A DNA stretch of 64,000 nt from Chamaecyparis obtusa (lineage: Eukaryota; Streptophyta; Pinopsida; Cupressales; Cupressaceae). Where the stretch lies: NCBI GenBank assembly GCA_027943335.1, contig BSBK01007742.1, positions 124,001 to 188,000 of the forward strand, in the 5' to 3' direction. The notes under the pieces were generated by a model. That model did not search any database. It saw only the letters and a program-made list of their open reading frames with translations, and was not told the DNA's origin. The number at the start of each line of letters is the position of its first letter. Position 1 is the first letter of the stretch. This document shows, in pieces, positions 42,347-53,269 of the stretch. A program made the position numbers and the translations under genes.

Positions 42347-43256
42347 TCTAGTTGAGATCACTTCTAATGTTTCTATTGATGATGCTTATTTTTATACACT
42401 TTTCGATTCTTGTGATTCATGCAATAGGGTATTTTTTCCTTCTAGACACACTTACATGGGATGAATTCTTGAAAGAAATTGTAGGTTTATTTGTGGAGTC
42501 CTACATTGTGTATTTAGGAGATACTATATATAATATTCATCTTCTCTTTAATGAAGATGATTGTTCTTTAGTTGTTGTGAGGGATCACTCTGAATCTCTT
42601 CTGCATACTGTACATGATTGTGGATCCTTTGATACAACATTAGGAGGAGGTACCTTTTTCTTTAGAGGATACATTTGAGTCTTTAGAGTGGTTCCTTGTT
42701 TGACACCTTCTATTATAATTGGGTATGCTCTTGATTGGTTCATGGCATCTTCACTATCCAAGGACATGGCAACACATGAGAAGATTTTAGAGACATCATC
42801 ATCATACTTCATTTGGATTCCACTTACTAGTTCCTATCCAAAATGGGAAGAATTCTTGCATTCATACTTGATCTATCTTCTTCCCAAGGGGACAAATGTT
42901 GTTTATAGGCTTTGGATTATCTTTTACCTTCAAGCACTCACCATTCTTGTAGGACATTATTCATTATGGGGGATAATATCATGTCTCATCTTCTTCTTAT
43001 GGATGGATACTTCATTGTATATACATGATGTATGCAGTCTTGGGGGGGTCTTGAGTCCTTCATCCATTCATCTTGTTTGATTATATCTCTCTTTTCTTGG
43101 GGGTGTTTTTTCCCACAATCTTTCCTCCCTTTCTCCACTTTACAAGAGATTGCATTTGCATATTATACATGGGTACCTAACATGGCCTAGTAGCCAAGAC
43201 CCATTTTGCATTATCATCTCTAGCATTGTTAGTTTAAGTGTATTCCCATAAGTTAC
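42347..43256 (+). other. Internal 3' remnant of element F
   Basis: Open frames at 42352-42678 and 42688-43080 lie end to end, but show no retroelement motif I recognise (for example WDEFLKEIVGLFVESYIVYL). They may be decayed coding or chance frames in T-rich sequence. The position directly before the polypurine tract is what supports assignment to F. Confidence 0.4.
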
Positions 43257-43268
43257 ACTTAAGGAGGG

Positions 43269-43543
43269 TGTCAGTGTATTTAAACATTCCTAATTACACT
43301 TTACTAAGCTTACTTAGGATAATAAGTACATAGTAGCTTGCATACTAGATGCCTAGGAGTTTTCACTTTATTATTTCACATGGTGTACGAGAAATTCCAC
43401 TTTAGATGGTAATCTAGTTGTTATCACATTCCACTTTATGTGTGAGAACCACCTTTAGTTGACTTATCACATTGTCATCCTCACTTTGTTCCACATGTTT
43501 GCACATACTTCATTATACAATGGAGGATGATCCACCTTTGGTG
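43269..43543 (+). repeat. 3' LTR of element F, left part
   Basis: From TGTCAGTG to TTTGGTG. The last five bases, TGGTG, are the left copy of the target duplication made by element G; the right copy is CGGTG (50923-50927). Confidence 0.75.
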
Positions 43544-45282
43544 TGAAGAGCACACAATTATACTGAAAGGGGGGGTGGGGGGGGGGGGGGTGAATCAGTA
43601 TAATAACTATTTTTCAAAAAAGCTTTTATTCAAAAATATCTTCAAATGCACATGAACACAAATTTAACATGGAAACCCAATACGGGAGAAAACCACAAAA
43701 TAATTTGTTTTATATATAATTTTGTTCTTTTACAAATAGTTTGTAGGCTCCAACCTACTAGAGGCTCCAACCCCTATGTTTATGAGCACTGACTCACTGG
43801 AAGCTCCAACTCCCACACTTCGTAGGCACCAACCTACTGGAAGCACCGACTCCCCCTGTCTGGATTCTGAGCACCAACTCATTGTATACAAATTTTTCTT
43901 CCACCTTGGTAATGTTGCTATCTTCAACTAATGATGGACATTTTAATTTCAGCACAAACTTCTTTCCAAAGTCAGCCTTTACAAAATATTTAAAATATAT
44001 CTTTAATAACACCTCATTTTATGTATATCAAATTTTATTCTGATTATTTATATCTTTTAATCAAATCTTCATTTTCTCAAATTCATATAACCTTCCTTTT
44101 AAATCTTCTTCTATTCTCTTCTTGTCACTGACTTCCTTGCTTTTTCAAAATGATAGATTTAATATATATATTCTTATATTTCAAAGGTTATGACTTTTCA
44201 AATATGAAAAGGTGTCTTTCTCTTAAAATATTATTAACTTGAAATAAGTTAATCTTTTTAATCATGCTATTATAATTTTATTCTCTTTGATGGTCTTTTA
44301 TTAATTCGATAACCCTTCATGATTTAATTGTATCCACTGGAAACTATGTTCGATGCCTTTCTCTTGTCTTATCGGGCTTTGTCTTTAAATGCTTATCGCT
44401 GGTCATGTTCGTTGCTGTATATTACTGTCTTCATAAACTTGTCATCGATTATTATATCAATTTTTCCATTCTCTGTTTCTATTATATACGTATGTATCTT
44501 TGAGTATTATATACATATATATTTCTGATTATATCTCTAGGTCATTCGATAAATATATTTGCTATCGCTGTTTCTTTTGTTTGCTATCGATGGTATCACA
44601 TATTGGTTCACTGCTGTTTATTATAAATGAAAACATTTTTAAGATATACAATCGCTGTTTAACTTCTGTATGCAGTATATATATCGTATGCTATATATTA
44701 TACGCTTGCCATATCACATGCTGTATAGTTGCCATATCTTCATGATGTATAGTTGCCATATCATATACTATATAGTTAACGTATCTTCATGCTGATTCCT
44801 TTTCATTGCATATTATATGATCACTATTTGTGTACATTTTCCATCGGTTATTATAAATGAAAGCAATCTTCATCATATATCGGATTTGTCTTTATATCAA
44901 ATTGGTGTTGCTTTTATATCGTTGTTGCCAGAATATCAAATTTGCCGTATATAATGTATCTTGTTCACTACTATCTTCATCACTGTAAATAGTATTCAAC
45001 CACTGTTTCATATAACATCTGTCATTGATACAACTGTTGTTGCCTTCCTATCAACACTCTCTATGTACATATTGTTGTATATGCTCTATATATATCTCTA
45101 TGTATACGCTATGTATATATCTTTATGTACATTCATACTATATCATATATCTCAGATATGCTGTGTATATGTATGTATGCTGTATACTTCATTATAATTC
45201 TATCTAATGAATATAGATAAAGTGAACATATATTGTATCTACCCATGTCCTTGACTTTGACATCAATGACAATTTTTCATCA
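43544..45282 (-). repeat. LTR of element G (3' LTR in element orientation)
   Basis: 1,739 bp, TGAAGAGCACAC...TTTTTCATCA, same length as 49184-50922. Near its left end a 9-bp stem (43558-43566 with 43595-43603) encloses a run of G. A short tandem repeat of about 24 bases (TATAGTTGCCATATC words) is at 44701-44790. Small frames in this LTR (44328-45418) are not genes. Confidence 0.92.
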
Positions 45283-45433
45283 ATCTTCCCCTTTGTCATT
45301 GATGGAAACTTTTCAAATATATGGTATTGATTATGCAAGGCTCCCCCTTAGTTCACTGTTCCCCTCATCTTCAATCTCTCCCCCTTTGTCATCAATGGCA
45401 AAGGGTCTCCAGGGCTAGAGACTAGCTCCCCCT
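45283..45433 (-). promoter_or_regulatory. Repeated polypurine tracts of element G
   Basis: The minus strand has a tract abutting the 3' LTR (complement of 45283-45301, ATCTTCCCCTTTGTCATTG). Near-copies lie at 45341-45350 and 45377-45402 (CTCCCCCTTTGTCATCAATG), with a shorter one at 45425-45433. The 45377 copy repeats the whole tract context, not just the purines. This arrangement is known from Sireviruses. Confidence 0.8.
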
Positions 45434-45457
45434 GAACACATGCTTCTCATGAAACCT

Positions 45458-46692
45458 TTAATTAATGGATGAGAGTGACACTACTCCCAATTTCTCCCTT
45501 AGGTACTCAAAAGTTTCCTTTGGAAGTGGTTTTGTGAAGATATCCGCTATTTTCTCCTTTGTATTAATGTATTCCAACTTGACTTGCTTCTCAAGTACTT
45601 GTTCTTTTAGGAAGTGGTATTTGATTGAAATATGCTTTGTTTTGGAATGCATGATTGGATTCTTTGATATGCTGATTGCACTTGTGTCATCACAAAATAT
45701 GGGAATAGGATCCTCAAAATCAATGTTGATATCTCCTAGAGTTTACTTCATCCAAAGCACTTGTGTACAACTTGCAACTGCTGCAAAATACTTAGATTCT
45801 ATAGTAGATAAAGTTACCGATCCTTATTTCTTGCTTAACCATGATACTAGACTGTTACCAAGAAAGAATGCTCCTCCACTTGTACTTCTTCTATCATCAA
45901 TATTGCCTCCCAAATCTGCATCTGTATAGGCTGTGAGTGAAAAGTCTTTTCCTCTTGGATACCACAAACCAAGATCCATAGTGCCTTTTAGGTACTTAAT
46001 TATTCTTTTAACTACTAGAACATGAGTTTCTTTTGGCATTGCTTGGAATCAAGCTACAATTACAACTGCTTGCAAGATGTCAGGTCTTGTGGCAGTTAGG
46101 TACAACAACCTTCCAATCATAGATCTATATTGAGTTTGATTTACATAGGAGGATTCATCCCTTTTGCTAAGCCTACATCCTGTAATCATGGGAGTGCTGA
46201 CTGGATTACAATCTTCCATCCCAAACTCTTTTAATATTTCTTTGATATACTTGCTTTGAGAAATGAATATTCCTTTATTTGTTTGCTTAATTTGCAATCC
46301 AAGAAAGAAAGATAATTCTCCAAGCATGGACATCTCAAATTCTTGTTGCATATTCATGGAAAATTCTTTACACATTTTGTCACTACCTCCTCCAAATATT
46401 ATGTCATCCACATATACTACTACCAAGAGTTTGTCATTTTCAGATTTAATGTATAGATTACTATTTGCCATTCCTCTTTTGAAACCTTGATCTAGAAGAT
46501 ACTTTTCCAACCTTGAGTACCAAGCTCTTGGAGCTTGTTTTAGCCCATAAAGTGCTTTTCTAAGTCTACATACATGATCTTCCTTTTCTGAATATGTAAA
46601 TCCTTCAGGTAATTCAACATACACTTCCTCTTCTAAGTCTCCATTTAGGAAAGCTGATTTTACATCCATTTGGTAAACCTTGAATGCTTTAT
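45458..46692 (-). pseudogene. RT and RNase H of element G (N-terminal RT missing)
   Basis: The minus strand from 46669 encodes [40 protein letters not shown] and the active site [12 protein letters not shown] (about 46405-46370). [20 protein letters not shown] and [15 protein letters not shown] (about 46110-46066) follow. After stops near 46049 and 45824 come the RNase H segments YTDADLGGNIDDRRSTSGGA, NPIMHSKTKHISIKYHFLKE and ADIFTKPLPKETFEYL (about 45540-45495), ending at 45458. The RT palm start, usually some 90 residues before this, is missing because of the deletion at about 46693-46700. Confidence 0.88.
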
Positions 46693-47215
46693 GACTTGCA
46701 AATGATATTTGAAGGTTTTGATAACTTTGGTATATCTCTTACAGCCCCTTTATGACTGATTTTGACAATGTTGTCAAAGTTTAAGTGCCCCAATCTTTTG
46801 TGCCATAGCCAATTTTCATCTTCTTGTACAAAGAAACATTTTTCATCATTCATTTCTTATAAAACATACAAATTGTTTGCAGCCGTACAAGCATTAGCTA
46901 TTAATTTTCCATCCTTTTTAATTTCACAACCTTTAGGATAAAATGTTACATTATGCCCTTGATCACAAAGCTGACTTACACTTAGTAAGTTTTCTTTTAG
47001 CCCTTTTACATACCACACATCTATTGTTTTTGTTTTTCCATGATCTAGACTAAGAGCTCCTTTTCCCTTTATATATCATTTTGAGTTGTCACCAAATCTT
47101 ACTGATCCTCCATTAGCTGGTTCAAAAGAGATGAATTTGCTCTTGTCTCCTGTCATGTGTCTAGAACATCCACTATCAACATACCACCAATCTTTCTTAT
47201 TTTGAGCATGTAAAG
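46693..47215 (-). pseudogene. Protease and pre-integrase region of element G
   Basis: Copia protease active site WWYVDSGCSRHMTGDKSKF (about 47193-47137), then FGDNSK, a stop, and a stretch leading to LLSVSQLCDQGHNVTFYP (about 46995-46945). The pre-integrase block WLWHKRLGHLNFDNIVKISH (about 46818-46759) contains the first His of the HHCC zinc site. The text breaks after SNIICKS near 46693 and continues directly into RT text, so the Cys pair and the D,D-35-E core are gone. The join lies in the shared string TGCAAGTCA. Confidence 0.8.
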
Positions 47216-49118
47216 CTATAGCGATTTTTCTTTCTTTTTCCAAACCTTCTTTTTAGGGGGATCTTTCTTTGCTTGATTTGTAGGAAAGATTGTTCTACAT
47301 TTGTGGGCTGCATGTCCAAAATTGTTATACTTTGAACATAGAATATCAAAATTAACCAATGGAGCAAAAGGATTTTGAGTTCTGAAATTTTGGGTGTTCT
47401 TCTCTTTGCTTCTGCAGTTTAGTACTTTATGACCAAATTTGTTACAGGAGTAGCAATATCCATTGAATGGGTAAGAAAAATGTTGTCTATAATATGGCCT
47501 TTTCCATTCATTCATATTTTTTTTTGGTATTCTACATTCTAGTGCTTTGTGACCAAAACAATTGCAGGAGTAGTAGTAGCCATGAAAATTATGACAGGAC
47601 TTATGAACATAATTCTCTTCATTCTTTTTGTAGTCCTTTTCTTTAAGCTTGTCTTCATTTATGACTATGTTGCTTCCCTCTTTTATGAAACCTTTGAATG
47701 TATTGTTACTATTTGAGTTTCTTTCAAAACCAACCCCTATTTTGCTGGAAGAGGGCTTTTGACTATCAATGATATCAGTTAGGATTTCTGAACTCTTTCC
47801 AAACTTGAGACTATTGTGCAGTTTGATAGTGCTTTCCTCCAACTCTCCTTTTAATTTCTCAATTTCTAATTTTAGATCAGTTTTAGCTTGTTTGGTTTCT
47901 TCTAATTAGATCTTTAGATCTTCAATTGTTTGTTCTGATTTCTTTACTGCTTCTAGATTCTCCATAGCTTCTTCTTTAAGTTTCACTAATTTTCTTTTCA
48001 ATTTTTCTTTTTGTTTGTATGCATAATGAAGTTCTTCTTTAAGATCAACATCCTCTTCCTCATTGCATGATTTGTCTTCTTCTTCCTCATAACTATCACC
48101 TGTGTCTGCTTCAGCCATAAATAGAATTTCATCCTCCTCATCACTTGGGCATTCCTCGCTACTTTCATCCGAAGAGCTGTCCTTTTTGGAATAAAAACTC
48201 TTTTTTATTTTTGTTTTGATATTTTTTCTTTTTATTAAACTTATTGTTATTCTTCCATTTTTTCTTTGTGTGTTCTTACTTTTCATCTTCACTAGAGTCA
48301 TCATCATTTTGAGGACATTTTGAGGCATAGTGTCCTATCTTTCCACAATTAAAGCATTTGAAAGGGAATTTCCCCTTATATTTTCCACTTCCCTTTTTAA
48401 ATTTCCTCAAGAAATGAGCTTTAGCTTCATCAGTTTCACTACTTGAACTATCACTTGAGATTTGTTTTTTTCTCTTACTCTTTTTAGAAACTTTAAAAGA
48501 TATTTCCTTCTTAGGTTCCTTGCCTCCAATCCTCATTTCATAAGTGGTAAGAATCCCATGTAACTCATCTTTTGTAAGTTTGTCCAGATCTTTCCTCTCC
48601 TTAATTGCTGACACTTTAGAATCAAATTTAATGGGTAGGGATCTCAAGATCTTTTCAACCATAGTCTTTTCCTCTACATCTTCACCAAGGGCTTTCATTG
48701 AATTGACAAATTCATCAACACAAGAAAGGAATGAAGCTATGTCTTCATCTTCCTTCATTTTTAGGCTTTCGAATGTGCTTCGATGGGTTTGAAGTTTGGC
48801 TTTCTTTACGTTGCCGGCCCCTTCATAAATATTTTTCAATTTGTCCCATATCTCCTTTGCATATTTACAATGCATAACTTTTGTGAACTCTGAGTCGGCT
48901 AGATTGCATAAAATAGCATCTTTTGCTTTGGCATTATTTTCACTTCTCTTCTTTCCAGCTGAATCTGTTGGTGGTGTCACTGGTGGTGTATAACCATCTA
49001 GTACTAAATGCCAAACATTGAATCCAATAGCATTTAAATATGCCTCCATCTTTATACTCCAAAATGCATAATTTGTCCCATCAAAAGTTGATGTCTTGTT
49101 TTGAAAACTTTCAGCCAT
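47216..49118 (-). pseudogene. gag: gag of element G: UBN2-type capsid, coiled coil, zinc knuckles
   Basis: The start MAESFQNKTSTFDGTNYAFW (49118) lies 51 bases after the primer site. The first open frame (49118-48276) holds the UBN2-type gag domain (EDIASFLSCVDEFVNSMKAL, MVEKILRSLPIKFDSKVSAI) and a good knuckle, CFNCGKIGHYASKC (about 48361-48320). A shift near 48290 leads to an acidic Ser/Glu-rich stretch and a coiled coil (EKLKRKLVKLKEEAMENLEA, about 48020-47960). After an amber near 47906, three more knuckles follow, of which CYSCNKFGHKVLNC (about 47460-47420) is complete and the others have lost a Cys. Long, extended gag is a Sirevirus trait. Broken by stops and shifts. Confidence 0.88.
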
Positions 49119-49169
49119 TTGTGCTCTTTAGATCTACCTTCAAGCAGTTAGGCTATATAGAAGGAACCC

Positions 49170-49181
49170 ACTCTGATACCA
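49170..49181 (-). promoter_or_regulatory. Primer-binding site of element G
   Basis: Plus ACTCTGATACCA reads TGGTATCAGAGT on the minus strand, 11 of 12 matching the initiator-Met primer site. Two bases separate it from the LTR at 49184. Confidence 0.9.
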
Positions 49182-49183
49182 AT

Positions 49184-50922
49184 TGAAGAGCACACAATTA
49201 TACTGAGAAGGGGGGGGGGGGGGGCTGAATCAGTATAATAACTATTTTTCAAAAATTTTTTTATTCAAAAATAACTTCAAATGCACATGAACACAAATTT
49301 AATGTGGAAACCCAATAGGGGAGAAAACCACAAAATAATTTGTTTTATATATAATTTTTTTCTTTTACAAATAGTTTGTAGGCTCCAACCTACTAGAGGC
49401 TCCAACCCCTATGTTTATGAGCACCGACTCACTGGAAGCTCCAACTCCCACACTTCGCAAGCACCGACCTACTGGAAGCACCGACTCCCCCTGTCTAGAT
49501 TTTGAGCACCAACTCGTTGTATACAATTTTTTCTTCCACCTTGGTAATGTTGCTATCTTTAACTGATGATGGACATTTTAATTTCAGCACAAACTTCTTC
49601 TTTCCAAAGTCAGCCTTTACAAAATATTTAAAATATATCTTTAATAACACCTCATTTTATGTATATCAAATTTTATTCTGATTATTTATATCTTTTAATC
49701 AAATCTTCATTTTCTCAAATTCATATAACCTTCCTTTTAAATCTTCTTCTATTCTCTTCTTGTCACTGACTTCCTTGCTTTTTCAAAATGATAGATTTAA
49801 TATATATATTCTTATATTTCAAAGGTTATGACATTTTTGAAATATTGAAAGGTGTCTTTCTCTTAAAATATTATTAACTTGAAATAAGTTAATCTTTTTA
49901 ATCATGCTATTATCATTTTATTCTCTTCGATGGCCTTTTATTAATTTGATAACCCTTCATGATTTAATTGTATCCACTGGAAACTATGTTCGATGCCTTT
50001 CTCTTGTCTTATCGGGCTTTGTCTTTAAATGCTTATCGCCGGTCATGTTCGTCACTGTATATTACTATCTTCATAAACTTGTCATCGATTATTATATCAA
50101 TTTTTCCGTTCTTTGTTTCTATTATATACATATGTATCTCTGAGTATTATATACGTATATATTTCTGATTATATCTCTGGGTCATTCGATAAATATATTT
50201 GCTATCACTGTTTCTTTTGTTTGTTGTCGATGGCATCACATATCAGTTCACTGTTGTTTATTATAAATGAAAACATTTTTAAGATATACAATCGCTGTTT
50301 AACTTTTGTATGCAGTATATATATCGTATGCTATATATTATACGTTTGCCATATCACATGCTGTATAGTTGCTGTATCTTCATGCTATATAGCTGCCATA
50401 TCATATATTGTATAGTTGCCGTATCTTCATGCTGATTCCTTTTCATTGCATATTATATGATCACTATTTGTGTACATTTTCCATCGGTTATTATAAATGA
50501 AAGCAATCTTCATCATATATCGGATTTGTCTTTATATCAAATTGGTGTTGCTTTTATATCACTGTTGCCAGAATATCAAATTTGCCGTATATAATGTATC
50601 CTGTTCACTACTGTCTTCATCGTTGTATATAGTATTCAACCACTGTTTCATATAACATCTTTCATCGATACAACCGCTATTGCCTTCCTATCAGCACTCT
50701 CTGTGTACATACTGCTGTATATGCTCTATATATATCTCTTTGTATATGCTGTATATATATCTTTATGTACATTCATACTATATCATATATCTCAGATATG
50801 CTGTGTATATGTATGTATGTTGTATGCTTCATTATAATTCTCTCTAATGAATATAGATAAAGTGAACATATATTGTATCTACCCATGTCCTTGACTTTGA
50901 CATCAATGACAATTTTTCATCA
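49184..50922 (-). repeat. LTR of element G (5' LTR in element orientation)
   Basis: 1,739 bp matching 43544-45282. It has the same stem (49198-49206 with 49230-49238) around a run of about 15 G and the same 24-base words at about 50341-50430. It is followed by CGGTG, the right target copy. Confidence 0.92.
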
Positions 50923-50927
50923 CGGTG

Positions 50928-51150
50928 GACATGTGATTCCACATAGTGTGGGTGATAGGTTATCTCTTTATTATCTCTTATTATCACATATTTCCTATAT
51001 AAGCAGATAGATCTACATTGTAGATTAATCTATTCATTCCAATTGTTTCTTTATATTGATTATTGATCATTATCAAATTTAGTAAATTAATTGATCATAT
51101 CAATGTGCCTCTCTTGTTTGTGATATTTATTGGAGTTCTAGATCTTGACA
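50928..51150 (+). repeat. 3' LTR of element F, right part
   Basis: It continues the LTR interrupted at 43543. It carries CCTATATAAGCAGATAG (TATA box, about 50994) and ends GATCTTGACA. Removing element G would give an LTR of about 500 bp. Confidence 0.7.
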
Positions 51151-52326
51151 TATTACCTTAGGAAAATTCTAATGTAGTCAAGACCAGAGAAGTCTCCAAA
51201 GGAGATGTCAAATCTTGCAAAAAGAGTGAACACAATGGAAAACATAAAGAAACACAACAAAATGTAACCAAATAATAACTCTTATTATCACAAAAACATC
51301 CAAGTACATCAAACATGTCGAGCTGTAAGGCCTTCCTAGTTATGACCACATACAATGATATACAAGGTTCATATCTACTTCTCAACCTGACCAACCTCAG
51401 AGAAAGCTCTCTGCTACCCTTTCCAATGTCAGGGCTACTTCATCTACTACTAATTACAACTGCAAACAATCAACTTATACTCACTAGCCACCATATGTTG
51501 GCATTCAAACATTACATATCCGAAGACAAACATATTAGACCATGTGAACCTAGATCCCAGATAATTACAATATTTTATTATTTCATCAAGCACGATCCAA
51601 CCAACATGTCAGCCATACATAGGTCCACCTCGAGATCCATGCCATACATTTCCACCACTCAGAATCTTAAACCGCAATCGTTCACAATCAATTGGTGAAC
51701 ACAATTGAACCAGTGACATGAAGAACACAACCAACAAGCAAAGACCAAGCCAAATATCCCAAACCATGCCTCCTGAAGAGGTGTGAACATAGACAGCCTC
51801 CACGAACACAAAGGACCAAACCCTTTTCACCACATACGCAACAGTTTCCCACAACTCGATTGTACACAAAATCGCTACAAACTTCCCACAACATGTAACC
51901 CTAGCAGAGTGCTTAGCACCAAGAATTGCTTCTTTGGACAAAACAAAATATTTTTACAAAGATAGAACCAGGTAGTTACCCAAGAGGTAACTAGGGAAAA
52001 ATTGAGAAAAACCCCGATCTATAGTAATATTAAATTTAGTGTTAAGATGCTCTAAATAATAAATCTCCCAACACTAAATTTGTAGAATGACTGATCATAT
52101 TCCTACTGAAAATAATCTTCTATTTAAAAATATTTCATACATATAACTATATAATCATATACCATTTCCTTGATTAAATGAATTCTATATATATATACCA
52201 TTTACATAAATGTATTACATCCACTTAAAAATTTTCAATCTCAATTTACATACATTTATAGTGGTTGAGCTTATGTAAGCTACACCATGCAAATCTGTAT
52301 GCTCACCTTATAATTACTCAGATCTA
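51151..52326. other. Spacer between element F and the TNL gene, including the TNL 3' flank
   Basis: No gene recognised. The minus frame at 51609-51941 (110 codons) and the plus frame at 51315-51698 show no family motif. From about 52080 the sequence matches 41540-41819, the flank of the TNL exon copy. The stretch just after the stop codon on the minus strand (52326 downwards) is the probable TNL 3' untranslated region. Confidence 0.5.
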
Positions 52327-52872
52327 TCATTGCTTCCCACCACTTTCCCCAAACTGTTGTAGCAACTGGTGAAAAGCTCCCATGACTCTTTTTTCCTCAC
52401 CCATCCATAACATTCCCAAGCCTTCATTATCTGGCGGGTACAGCATGTCAAGCATGATCTGTGCAAGGTATTCTCCAGTGAGAGTTGGTGGAGGTGTTCT
52501 GTAGCTCAAGCTGTAGGAATGTTTACTTAGCATGAATTCCTCTTTCCTTGCGAAGCGGGAAGAGTGTGTGAAAACACCTATCCATACCCATGTCCCTTTG
52601 CTCAAAATCATTTTCTCGAGTAGGAGAGGGGGTATAAGCATATGGACATCGGTGAACTCGTTATTTGAGTTTATAACAAAGCACATCATCATTGCCTCGT
52701 TGGAAGAGCGCCACTTCCCACATTTCAACGTAAAAAATTCTGCAGAATGATGAATACCTCTTGTCCGTACGCACAAATTAACTAAAGTGAGACCTGGGAA
52801 CGTCAAAGACTTCAGAACTGCCTCCACACCAGGAGCTGTCCTTGCACATACTATACATTCAGAGGGCCATTT
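52327..52872 (-). CDS. TNL C-terminal (post-LRR) exon
   Basis: 181 codons and TGA, starting KWPSECIVCARTAPG after a TTGCAG acceptor. It contains FFTLKCGKWRSSNEAMMMCF, VHMLIPPLLLEKMILSKGTW, VWIGVFTHSSRFARK and MGEEKRVMGAFHQLLQQFGE. This beta-strand-rich post-LRR module is familiar from conifer TNLs, and angiosperm TNLs have an analogous C-JID. It is intact and is the parent type of the broken copy at 41820-42346. Confidence 0.88.
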   Translation of the reverse strand, partial: KWPSECIVCARTAPGVEAVLKSLTFPGLTLVNLCVRTRGIHHSAEFFTLKCGKWRSSNEAMMMCFVINSNNEFTDVHMLIPPLLLEKMILSKGTWVWIGVFTHSSRFARKEEFMLSKHSYSLSYRTPPPTLTGEYLAQIMLDMLYPPDNEGLGMLWMGEEKRVMGAFHQLLQQFGESGGKQ

Positions 52873-52996
52873 CTGCAATGGAGAAGGAAAAAATGGATAA
52901 GCACTTGTTACATATTAGTGGAAATATATAAAATAAAAATACAGATAAATTGTTCTATTGTATCAAATAATTTCACTCTCTAGAAACTATTTTCAC

Positions 52997-53264
52997 CCTT
53001 ATGGTTCGAAGACAAGGTTTGAGTGCTGATAGTTTCCATCCCGAGAGCTCTAGTCTTCTCAAACTCTCCATATTCTCTAGGCTCTATATAGCCGGCACCT
53101 TCCAAAAATTGTGTACCTTCAATGTCTTCAATGACCTGCAATATTCTAAGCCTTGTATTTTCTTAAGCCGACTAGCAGATCGTATGATTTGAAATTCTTC
53201 CAATGAAATGGACTGTGCAAAATTTGGAAGCTCATGTAATCTCTCACCGCAATCTTCTATAACC
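52997..53264 (-). pseudogene. TNL LRR exon, second part (beyond element H), with an amber stop
   Basis: The frame continues exactly after the target site: VIEDCGERLHELPNFAQSIS, LKKIQGLEYCRSLKTLKVHN, then FWKVPAI, a TAG at 53084-53086, and SLENMESLRRLELSGWKLSA. It ends at a GTGAAA donor after ACC ATA AGG. The amber probably replaced CAG (Gln). The plus frame at 53001-53192 is a shadow of this exon. Confidence 0.85.
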
Positions 53265-53269
53265 AGACT

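Larger units (their letters stand above)
43544..50922 (-). mobile_element. Element G: Sirevirus-like Copia element with internal deletion
   Basis: Two 1,739-bp LTRs, a primer site at 49170-49181, gag at 49118, protease, then RT/RNase H to 45458, all on the minus strand. The Copia order (integrase before RT) is implied, but the integrase core is deleted. Repeated polypurine tracts (45283-45433) and the long coiled-coil, multi-knuckle gag are Sirevirus-like. The LTR pair has small differences only. The target duplication is TGGTG/CGGTG (one C/T difference) in the LTR of F. Confidence 0.9.
42347..51150 (+). mobile_element. Element F: truncated Ty3/gypsy-type element, 3' LTR split by element G
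   Basis: A purine tract (ACTTAAGGAGGG, 43257-43268) is followed by TGTCAGTGTATTTAAAC, an LTR start. The LTR runs to 43543, is interrupted by element G, and continues from 50928 to TTGACA at 51150. The ends TGTCA...TGACA are perfect inverted repeats, and a TATA box (CCTATATAAGCAG, about 50994-51006) lies inside. Upstream, 42347-43256 is the 3' part of the internal region. No second LTR is in the window, so the left half is lost. The gypsy assignment is tentative. Confidence 0.65.

Noticed and set aside
42352..43080. Two consecutive plus frames of 108 and 130 codons
   Set aside because: They lie just upstream of a polypurine tract and show no recognisable retroelement or host motif; treated as internal remnant of element F, not as genes.
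51609..51941. 110-codon minus frame near the TNL gene
   Set aside because: Cysteine- and valine-rich text without a family pattern, no splice context linking it to the TNL, and overlapping plus frames of similar length.
52532..52750. Plus-strand frame of 72 codons
   Set aside because: Shadow of the TNL C-terminal exon on the opposite strand.
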